From contig JAJZBP010000048.1 of assembly GCA_021798855.1 (NCBI GenBank), positions 1-11,574 of the forward strand: a DNA stretch of 11,574 nt. Direction: 5' to 3'. This stretch comes from Bacillota bacterium (lineage in GTDB: Bacteria; Bacillota; Sulfobacillia; JAJZIM01; JAJZBP01). Made by a program: the position numbers and the translations under genes. Positions 7,041 through 11,574 of the stretch are shown here, one piece after another; position 1 is the first letter of the stretch, and each line of letters opens with the position of its first letter. The notes under the pieces were generated by a model. The model ran no database searches and was not told where the DNA came from. It worked only from the letters and a program-made list of their open reading frames with translations.

Positions 7041-7619
7041 CTATTTGGCCGCCATTTTTCTCAATAACGTCGCCGCGCTGATCCCAAGCTTTTTGCCAAC
7101 CTTGCGGAGGGAAAGCCCGCTGGCCAGCAGGAGCCTGGCCTTTTCCATGTCCACGTCGGCTCTTGGTCGGCCCATTAGCTTCCCCTGCCGCCTTGCCCGT
7201 TCCATGCCGGCCCTGACCCGTTCCCGGATAACCTCAAGCTCAAACTCAGCCAGTGAAGCCAGGAGGTTGAGGAGCAGGCAGCCCAAGGCCGTGGACGTGT
7301 CAAAACCTTCCCGAACGGAGCCAAAGTCCACACCGACCAGGTTCCAAGCCGCCAAGGTGTCGTGCATGTGCTTAACCGACCGGAAAGCCCGGTCCAACTT
7401 GAAGACCAGGACCAAGCCAAACCTCTTCTTGGCCGCATCGTCCAGAAGCCGCCGCCACGCAACCCTGCCCCGCAGGTCATTGGCCGGAGCTTGGTCCACG
7501 TATTCCCCGGCGACCTCCCAACCCTGAGCGTGGCAAAAGTCCCGCAAGGCCATACGCTGGGTTTCCGGGTTCTGGTCGCGGTCATTCGTCGAAACCCTGG
7601 CATAAAGGGCAACTCTCAC
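7041..7619 (-). CDS. serine recombinase (resolvase/invertase family)
   Basis: A 192-aa small serine recombinase that cuts both strands through a 5'-phosphoserine and exchanges them at short crossover sites. The catalytic part shows LYARVSTND (Arg8, Ser10), the KLDRAFRS segment (Arg77, Arg80) and the E-helix region LAEFELEVIRERVRAGMERA, then KLMGRPRA leading to a C-terminal HTH (about residues 153-190, LSLRKVGKKLGISAATLL). The start is GTG 7619 with AAGGAG 10 bases upstream. The length matches Tn3-type resolvases and invertases. No obvious res or inversion sites were seen nearby. It lies 64 bases after the NTase-HEPN fusion on the same strand and may mark a mobile element or a plasmid-type resolution system. 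Confidence 0.92.
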   Translation of the reverse strand: MRVALYARVSTNDRDQNPETQRMALRDFCHAQGWEVAGEYVDQAPANDLRGRVAWRRLLDDAAKKRFGLVLVFKLDRAFRSVKHMHDTLAAWNLVGVDFGSVREGFDTSTALGCLLLNLLASLAEFELEVIRERVRAGMERARRQGKLMGRPRADVDMEKARLLLASGLSLRKVGKKLGISAATLLRKMAAK

Positions 7620-7653
7620 CCCAATTTTTCTCCTTTCTGTTCACCGCTCACCG

Positions 7654-7681
7654 CAAAGAAATAGCCCCGGTTTCCCGGGGC
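7654..7681 (-). terminator. weak hairpin terminator after the NTase-HEPN fusion gene
   Basis: GCCCCGG (7664-7670) pairs with CCGGGGC (7675-7681) across a 4-base loop, directly next to the fusion gene's TGA. On the minus strand it is followed by TATTTCTTTG, only a partial U tract. Termination may be incomplete, letting transcription continue into the recombinase gene. Confidence 0.55.
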
Positions 7682-7682
7682 G

Positions 7683-8453
7683 TCATCTTGTCGGTCCTTC
7701 TTGCTCTCGTGTTTCCTCTCCACGCTCCAATGTTCGTTTGCGCATTTCGCTAACGAACTCTTCCACTCTGTCTTTCCAATTTTCAAATTCTTGACGGGCT
7801 GTTGCTTGGTCCTTCGGGTAATTGCCTTCATAGGAGTAAAACAAATGGAGCGTGTTGATCATTTCTCTAAATCTCCCACCCAATGGCCATGGCAACTCTT
7901 GCGCCACTCCACCCCACCTGGTATCCTCCCGGCCAAGGTAAACAAGTGCGGCTATGCGGGAAGCATCAAACAGTTCATTGTATGTTGCTCTATAACAGCG
8001 ATCTTGTTGCCCGGGATCTTTCTCTATTTCCGCCATTTTTAAAAACGAACCCGCCGTCCTTATAGCCGATTCGGCTTGAGAAAAAGAATTCATGGCGCCG
8101 CCTCCTTCTTCGAAGAATCTCCTGGCCTCCACGATGGTTTCGCTGTTGCCCAAGATCACTCGCCCGGCCAAAATGGCCAGGGCCAGGTTTCCGATATGGT
8201 CACCAGGGAATCGCAATATTAAATCCACGTTCTCCTTGGATACCTTGCCGAAGGCATCCAAAAGGGAGCCGAACAACTCCTCGCGGTTTTCCCTCGGAGA
8301 GTTGCTGGTCACCACCACGTCGTAATCTTGGGCAAGGTCCGGCGCGTAGACGGCGGAGCCGATAAGGACGGCATCGCGGACCTGGGGGTCCAGGGCCCGA
8401 ATGGTATTGGCCAGGACTTGGACAATATCAATTTCTTTTTCCGCCAGGGCCAT
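7683..8453 (-). CDS. fused nucleotidyltransferase-HEPN protein
   Basis: A 256-aa protein joining two domains that are usually encoded as a toxin-antitoxin pair. The N-terminal half is a pol-beta-type nucleotidyltransferase: VLIGSAVYAPDLAQDYDVVV gives GS at 32-33 and DxD at 43-45, with a third acidic residue at NVDLIL (Asp77). The C-terminal half (about 120-240) is HEPN-like and helical: AIRTAGSFLKMAEIEKD, ELFDASRIAALVYLG, then RFREMINTLHLFYSYEGNYP with an R-x6-H spacing (Arg196, His203). I chose ATG 8453 because GGAGGTGG lies 5-6 bases upstream; the frame is open further, to 8675, but that is inside the HepT gene. It overlaps HepT by 26 bases, so the three genes are one operon. Its own domains resemble the two proteins encoded just upstream only at the fold level. 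Whether it is self-neutralising or partners them is unknown. Confidence 0.75.
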   Translation of the reverse strand: MALAEKEIDIVQVLANTIRALDPQVRDAVLIGSAVYAPDLAQDYDVVVTSNSPRENREELFGSLLDAFGKVSKENVDLILRFPGDHIGNLALAILAGRVILGNSETIVEARRFFEEGGGAMNSFSQAESAIRTAGSFLKMAEIEKDPGQQDRCYRATYNELFDASRIAALVYLGREDTRWGGVAQELPWPLGGRFREMINTLHLFYSYEGNYPKDQATARQEFENWKDRVEEFVSEMRKRTLERGEETREQEGPTR

Positions 8454-8901
8454 GGCCACCACCTCCACTGCTTGGGCCGCCTTCCTCGCGCGTTTTTTCT
8501 TCGCGTTCCCTTTCCAACCATCCTCGGAGCACCTCGTAAGTCCTGACCATCTCGGGATATTCTTCGCGGATTCGACCGTAAATTTCCCTGGCCACATCCT
8601 CGTTGTAGATATGCGAGGTTTCGTTTCGGTCTTCAAGCATCTGGAGCCAGGCGGTTTCATCCTGAAGCCATCCAACCCTGAAGGCCTGCTTCAAAGCCTC
8701 TCTGGGCGTTGTGACGGTTATCCCTTCATGCGCCAACAAATGCCGCATCGCCTTGTTGGTCAATTCAAAGACGAACTCAAAACGCTGGATGGTGCCGTCG
8801 ATAGCCAGTTTGTTGGTCTCCGGCTCGTCGATGGCCTCCTTGAGCCGGGACATCGCCCGGCCCAGATTCTTTATGTTCCATTCCGCCCTTTTGCCGCTCA
8901 T
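8428..8901 (-). CDS. hepT: HepT-type HEPN protein (toxin of an MNT/HEPN pair)
   Basis: A 157-aa HEPN protein of the HI0074 'nucleotidyltransferase substrate-binding' family. DGTIQRFEFVFELTNKAMR (35-53) is the family signature. RNETSHIY (92-99) is the RX4HXY motif: Arg92/His97 form the RNase site of HEPN toxins, and the Tyr (99 here) is the residue that MntA AMPylates in the characterised Shewanella HepT. The start is ATG 8901 with GGGAGGGAAGG 6 bases upstream. The last 17 residues are a Gly/Ser-rich tail (GGPSSGGGGHGPGGKRN) that exists where the next gene's ribosome site and start overlap. It overlaps the MntA-like frame by 125 bases. The role as an RNase toxin follows from the family; no target can be read from sequence. 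Confidence 0.9.
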   Translation of the reverse strand: MSGKRAEWNIKNLGRAMSRLKEAIDEPETNKLAIDGTIQRFEFVFELTNKAMRHLLAHEGITVTTPREALKQAFRVGWLQDETAWLQMLEDRNETSHIYNEDVAREIYGRIREEYPEMVRTYEVLRGWLEREREEKTREEGGPSSGGGGHGPGGKRN

Positions 8902-9190
8902 ATAGCACCTTCCCTCCCGCTGTCACTTCACAGTACAACTCTTCGGAAGCCACATCCAGCCACACCACGTCTACGGGCAAAAGGGTGGCGCTTTTTTCCT
9001 TTAGGAATTCGACGATTTCCAGACGTTCCTGAACAGAAGCACCAGGGGCTTCGACGGCCAGATCAATATCTGAATGGTCGTCGGCATCCCCCCTGGCCCT
9101 GGAGCCGAACAGGAAGACCCTGGCCACCTCCGGCCTGGCCCGAAAATAACCTTCCCATGTAGCGACCAGTTCCGATTTAATTCCTTCCAC
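8777..9190 (-). CDS. mntA: MntA-type minimal nucleotidyltransferase (antitoxin)
   Basis: Minimal nucleotidyltransferase of the MntA family, which neutralises HepT by transferring AMP to its tyrosine. FLFGSRARGDADDHSDIDLA gives the exact GSX10DXD motif (Gly29, Ser30, Asp41, Asp43), and VDVVWLD (Asp74) supplies the third metal ligand. The family normally ends near GGKVLYE, about residue 100. Here the frame continues another 37 residues through the HepT coding region to 8777, because no stop occurs in this frame. The tail is basic and low in similarity to anything I know, so loss of the normal stop is likely. The start is GTG 9190 with GGAG 9 bases upstream and an extended -10 promoter before it. 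It is the first gene of the operon with HepT and the fusion protein. Confidence 0.9.
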   Translation of the reverse strand: MEGIKSELVATWEGYFRARPEVARVFLFGSRARGDADDHSDIDLAVEAPGASVQERLEIVEFLKEKSATLLPVDVVWLDVASEELYCEVTAGGKVLYERQKGGMEHKESGPGDVPAQGGHRRAGDQQTGYRRHHPAF

Positions 9191-9222
9191 ACGGGATCAC
9201 TCCATCTGTTTGTGTTGCCACT

Positions 9223-9231
9223 ATTATAGCA
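9223..9231 (-). promoter_or_regulatory. extended -10 promoter of the mntA-hepT operon
   Basis: Minus-strand TGCTATAAT, an extended -10 with a perfect hexamer, lies 32 bases before the mntA GTG. No good -35 is present. The leader would be about 26 bases with GGAG near its end. A 6-bp hairpin (CGGCGG/CCGCCG, 9242-9259) lies just upstream. Confidence 0.6.
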
Positions 9232-9259
9232 CGAGGTTAACCGGCGGTCGTTTCCGCCG

Positions 9260-9478
9260 TGATGACAGCTTAAATGCCAACTTACCGGCCTTTCCCTGGC
9301 CGAACGATCTTGCCTGCCTAAAATTAGCTGATATTGACAGCCATTTGAAAAACCGGGCGGCCTAACCTCGTAGGGATGACCCCATTTTTCTTCGTCCTCC
9401 CCTTTTCGTAAAGGTTGCAGCCCTTCTTCTCCCGCCTCCGTCCCGTCCGCCCACCCCTCGCCGGAGATTTACGCGCTA
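9260..9478. other. intergenic stretch without recognisable features
   Basis: Between the mntA promoter and the first methyltransferase remnant I find no convincing coding sequence, RNA gene or promoter on either strand. The right part is C-rich on the plus strand and may be degraded sequence belonging to the remnant. Confidence 0.4.
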
Positions 9479-9655
9479 GGCGGCATCCTGAACTGGGGGA
9501 TCACCCCCACCCTCAGCCAAGAGTTGCAGACTGAGGCCGCCAACTCCCTGATCCTCCGCCGCACGACCCGCGCACCGTCATCCCCCGCCCCTTCCCGGCG
9601 GACTTACCAGTTTTCCGCCTTCAAACCAGAAGTCGTCGGATTGCCGGTGCAGTAA
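9479..9655 (+). pseudogene. MetE/UROD-like methyltransferase remnant, copy A
   Basis: The plus-strand frame reads GGILNWGITPTLSQELQTEA followed by NSLILRR, then unrelated sequence to a TAA at 9653. The GGxxxWGxxPT pattern is typical of the late C-terminal part of cobalamin-independent methionine synthase-like (UROD/MetE superfamily) methyltransferases. Bases 9479-9565 match copy B (11235-11321) at 76 of 87 positions without gaps by hand count. The gene is truncated on both sides: no start, no upstream domain, and the sequence leaves homology after about 29 codons. Confidence 0.5.
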
Positions 9656-9686
9656 ACCAACGTTAAAACGCGCTTCCTATTGCCTT

Positions 9687-10733
9687 TTAATCCCACATTC
9701 GTTCCATGAAATCCACCCCATCAGCCTCAGGGTATGGGATTAAATCCCCGTCCACCCGGCCCAGCCACGCTCGCTCGCGGTGGGACAATTCGGACAACCT
9801 TGAGGCGGTCATCGCGCCGAACCGCCCGTCCACTCGTTCCAAAGTATCCCTCTCCTCCGGCGAAAACTCATCGGCCCGCGGAAAATCTTTGGATCTGATC
9901 ACCTCGCCCTGATAGGCTCCAACCGTTTCTTCATTGATTTCGACCACGCCCTGCGCTTCCAATAGCCCCAGGAGAAAGAGGAAACCATCCGGCATCGGAC
10001 CGTTCGGTGCCCTGGCATAAGCCAGCCCACTGACCGAAATCCGATGCCGACGGAAATGGGCAAAGTCAACCAACCAAAGCAGTTTGGCCAACTTGGTCTT
10101 GAAAAGCCCACCATGGCGGGCGGCAAACCAAAGAACCAATTGCCCGAACCGCTCCGGGTCGAAAGCGCGAAACCCACGTTCGGGACTTCCCGTTGGAGCG
10201 CGGTCGGATGCCCAAACCTGCGCCGCCCGCCACAGGTCGCCTGATTCCTTTTTTCCCTTTCCGGCCGCGGCGGCGGCAACGGCCTCGCCAACCATCTTCT
10301 TCTCCCGTTCGGAAAGCCGCGCACCACACCGCTCCACCAGACTCAGGACGAAATCCGGCTCTTCCAACTGGCGCAACACCGTGTCATGGGCTTCGTCCTG
10401 CAAAGCCCCGGCCTCGTAACGCTGAATGGTAATGAGTCCCCAGCCCAAAAGACGCGCCAAAGCCCGCTGGGAAAGACCGTATTTTCCCCGGAATCCACGG
10501 ATATCCTCCGGTCTCAGAAGCCGATGGTGCCCACGGTAAAGCTCCAAAGCCGCCTGCTGCAGGCGACCGTCCAACTCCGGATGGAAAATATCCTTTTGGC
10601 AGTCCGGGCAAACCAGCCCTTCGACGGTGGCACGCATTTCTTCTCCCCGCACCCGCACCGCCTGTTCGCGAAGTTCAACGCCCAACTCCTTATCCTCGTC
10701 GCAGTTCGGGCAATACCACCGCAGCACTTTCAT
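9687..10733 (-). CDS. Panacea (SocA)-domain antitoxin with MqsA-like zinc finger and HTH
   Basis: A 348-aa antitoxin-type protein in three parts. A zinc finger has CPNC at 8-11 and CPDC at 42-45, as in MqsA/YgiT. A Xre/MqsA-type helix-turn-helix covers about 78-112 (YGLSQRALARLLGWGLITIQ, then RYEAGA). A Panacea domain (DUF4065/SocA, about 190-335) has KLLWLVDFAHFRRH, a GLAYARAPNGPMPDG segment and the typical SELSHRERAW. Panacea is known as a promiscuous toxin-neutralising domain. The zinc/HTH part probably binds the palindrome upstream of the operon. The start is ATG 10733 with AGGAGGG 7 bases upstream. It overlaps the upstream gene's stop by 4 bases (ATGA), so toxin and antitoxin are translated together. 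In this toxin-first order the second gene is the antitoxin, as in mqsRA. Confidence 0.88.
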   Translation of the reverse strand: MKVLRWYCPNCDEDKELGVELREQAVRVRGEEMRATVEGLVCPDCQKDIFHPELDGRLQQAALELYRGHHRLLRPEDIRGFRGKYGLSQRALARLLGWGLITIQRYEAGALQDEAHDTVLRQLEEPDFVLSLVERCGARLSEREKKMVGEAVAAAAAGKGKKESGDLWRAAQVWASDRAPTGSPERGFRAFDPERFGQLVLWFAARHGGLFKTKLAKLLWLVDFAHFRRHRISVSGLAYARAPNGPMPDGFLFLLGLLEAQGVVEINEETVGAYQGEVIRSKDFPRADEFSPEERDTLERVDGRFGAMTASRLSELSHRERAWLGRVDGDLIPYPEADGVDFMERMWD

Positions 10734-11101
10734 CCCTTTTCCCTCCTAAGCGGATGGGTCAGCTTCCGCTCCTTCAAGTGCATGGACAAAACTTCGCAAT
10801 ACCCGGCCCCATTAAGGCTGATTTTCACGTACAAGTCCTTGCCGGAGTGAGCCGGCCCAAATACCCACCATTCCTTGGGCTGGCCCTTGTCATCCGCCAG
10901 CGGTCCCCCCACATAGTCCCAAACCGTAGGGGCTTGGAGGATCCCGGGGACATCATTCACCACCAAATCCAACTCGCTCAAAGCGAACAGGTTTTTGTCC
11001 CGCTCCGCCAAGAGCCACCGCCCGGTGGCCACAGCGAACTTTATGCGGAGTAAAAAGTCACGAACTCGGGCCTCCATCGCCACCGGCACCACCCCTGCCA
11101 C
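10730..11101 (-). CDS. putative MqsR-like toxin of the Panacea pair
   Basis: A short soluble protein of about 123 aa encoded immediately before the Panacea/MqsA-type antitoxin. It shows FLLRIKFAVATGRWLLAERD, then ALSELDLV, DYVGGPL, WWVFGPAHSGKDLYVKISLN and VLSMHLKER. The central K(D/E)LYVKI strand followed by a terminal VxSxH strand resembles RelE/MqsR-fold mRNA interferases, which are 98-130 aa; I call this MqsR-like from fold pattern and partner. The frame is open from TTG 11119, but that codon lies in the operator and about 4 bases after the predicted transcript start. GGAGGG (11116-11111) then points to GTG 11101, or to ATG 11077. Activity as an RNase is inference. Confidence 0.7.
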   Translation of the reverse strand: MAGVVPVAMEARVRDFLLRIKFAVATGRWLLAERDKNLFALSELDLVVNDVPGILQAPTVWDYVGGPLADDKGQPKEWWVFGPAHSGKDLYVKISLNGAGYCEVLSMHLKERKLTHPLRREKG

Positions 11102-11115
11102 CGTTCCGATACCCT

Positions 11116-11143
11116 CCAATTGCTATCTTATGATAGCAATTGG
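11116..11143. promoter_or_regulatory. perfect palindromic operator of the toxin-antitoxin operon
   Basis: CCAATTGCTATC (11116-11127) and GATAGCAATTGG (11132-11143) are exact reverse complements around a 4-base TTAT centre. The site covers the -10 box, the start point and touches the ribosome site of the toxin gene. It is the expected place for autoregulation by the HTH-bearing antitoxin. Confidence 0.85.
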
Positions 11144-11158
11144 CGTTGCCTGTGTAAA
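11130..11158 (-). promoter_or_regulatory. promoter of the toxin-antitoxin operon
   Basis: On the minus strand TTTACA (11158-11153) and TATCAT (11135-11130) are spaced by 17 bases. Each box matches 5 of 6 consensus positions. The -10 lies inside the palindrome, so repressor binding would exclude polymerase. The start is expected near 11123. Confidence 0.75.
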
Positions 11159-11200
11159 CAAAAATTGGCTTTTAAATGCAAAAATCTTCACCACCGAACG

Positions 11201-11499
11201 CTCACCAAGAAATTGCAGGCCTTCTGTGGAAAGAGGCGGCATCCTGAGCTGGGGGATCACCCCCACCCTCACCGAAGAGTTGCAGCCTGAGGCCGACAAC
11301 ACCCTGGTCCGCCGCCGGCAGGAAGCCTGGGACCACCTGGGCCGCCAGGGTGTGGACCACGGCCTGCTGCTGGACCGGGCCTGGCTCGCCCCCGCCAAGT
11401 TGCCTTGTCAACGCCGACGGCGCCGCCACGGTGGAGCGCTCCTACGCCCTGCTGGGCCGGATCTCCCGGCGTTTGCGCGAAAAATATAACCTGGGTTAA
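11201..11499 (+). pseudogene. MetE/UROD-like methyltransferase C-terminal remnant, copy B
   Basis: Plus-strand pieces reconstruct the C-terminal end of a cobalamin-independent methionine synthase-like protein. They are LTKKLQAF; then, after an extra T at 11225, VERGGILSWGITPTLTEELQ, a RRRQEAWDHLGRQGVDHGLL segment and LDRAWLAPAK; then, after a second shift near 11400-11412, VNADGAATVERSYALLGRIS and RRLREKYNLG, ending in TAA (11497-11499). The order GGxxxWGxxPT, RxExxWxxL, a (T/A)PA(C/K) segment and a final SxRLREKY fits that family. No N-terminal three-quarters is present, so this is a broken end fragment left after deletion or insertion. The TA operon lies between it and copy A. Confidence 0.6.
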
Positions 11500-11574
11500 T
11501 CAATAATCGCCGTCCCAGGACCTTTTGTGGTTGCGGGCGGCCTTGGCGCCGTTTACCGGGCAAGGCTCGCGTCC

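Noticed and set aside
6625..7527. A 300-codon plus-strand frame
   Set aside because: It spans the opposite strand of two unrelated genes (nuclease and serine recombinase) and the spacer between them, which a real gene would not do.
9232..9370. CGAGGTTA / TAACCTCG inverted repeat 123 bases apart
   Set aside because: Eight bases over this distance is not significant and no element or duplication is bounded by it.
1..11574. CRISPR array or tRNA/rRNA gene
   Set aside because: No regularly spaced repeats and no tRNA- or rRNA-like sequence were found on either strand. The only tandem repeat is the 12-bp coding one.

Overview
The window reads as an accessory (defence/mobile) island from a moderately GC-rich, probably thermophilic Gram-positive bacterium of the Firmicutes/Clostridia kind. 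Supporting signs are strong GGAGG-type Shine-Dalgarno sites, frequent TTG and GTG starts, extended -10 promoters (TGnTATAAT), and a Bacillus-type TopB. The assignment to a lineage is inference. All intact genes are on the minus strand. The only plus-strand items are a TnpB/OrfB-type gene and two gene remnants.

Layout, read right to left along the minus-strand transcripts. (1) 9687-11101: a two-gene toxin-antitoxin operon. It has a putative MqsR-like toxin and an antitoxin joining an MqsA-like zinc finger, an HTH and a Panacea (SocA) domain. Its promoter carries a perfect 12+12 bp palindrome over the -10 box. It is flanked on both sides by same-strand remnants of a MetE/UROD-like methyltransferase gene (9479-9565 and 11201-11499). 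(2) 7683-9190: three overlapping genes, an MntA-type nucleotidyltransferase, a HepT-type HEPN protein with the RX4HXY motif, and a third protein that fuses a nucleotidyltransferase to a HEPN-like domain. (3) 5691-7619: a small serine recombinase, a PD-(D/E)XK-like nuclease possibly preceded by a 10-codon coupling ORF, and an HD-GYP protein broken by a frameshift in a C7 run. (4) 4040-5643, plus strand: a TnpB-like RNA-guided-nuclease homologue with a frameshift in a G8 run, a Ser where the RuvC-III Asp belongs, and a hairpin-rich 3' end that looks like an omegaRNA. (5) 2784-3812: an orphan AbiEii-type nucleotidyltransferase toxin with its own promoter and a clear terminator. (6) 119-2539: DNA topoisomerase III with two C-terminal zinc modules.

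Together the window carries three nucleotidyltransferase-fold toxin/antitoxin proteins, two HEPN domains, a Panacea module, a nuclease and recombination functions, which suits a defence/stress island. The most unusual points are the MNT/HEPN pair followed by its own fused homologue, the apparently nuclease-dead TnpB, and the in-frame 12-bp repeat lying between the catalytic motifs of the nuclease gene. Two of the three long G/C homopolymers in coding sequence coincide with a frameshift, so sequencing error has to be excluded before calling those genes dead or phase-variable.
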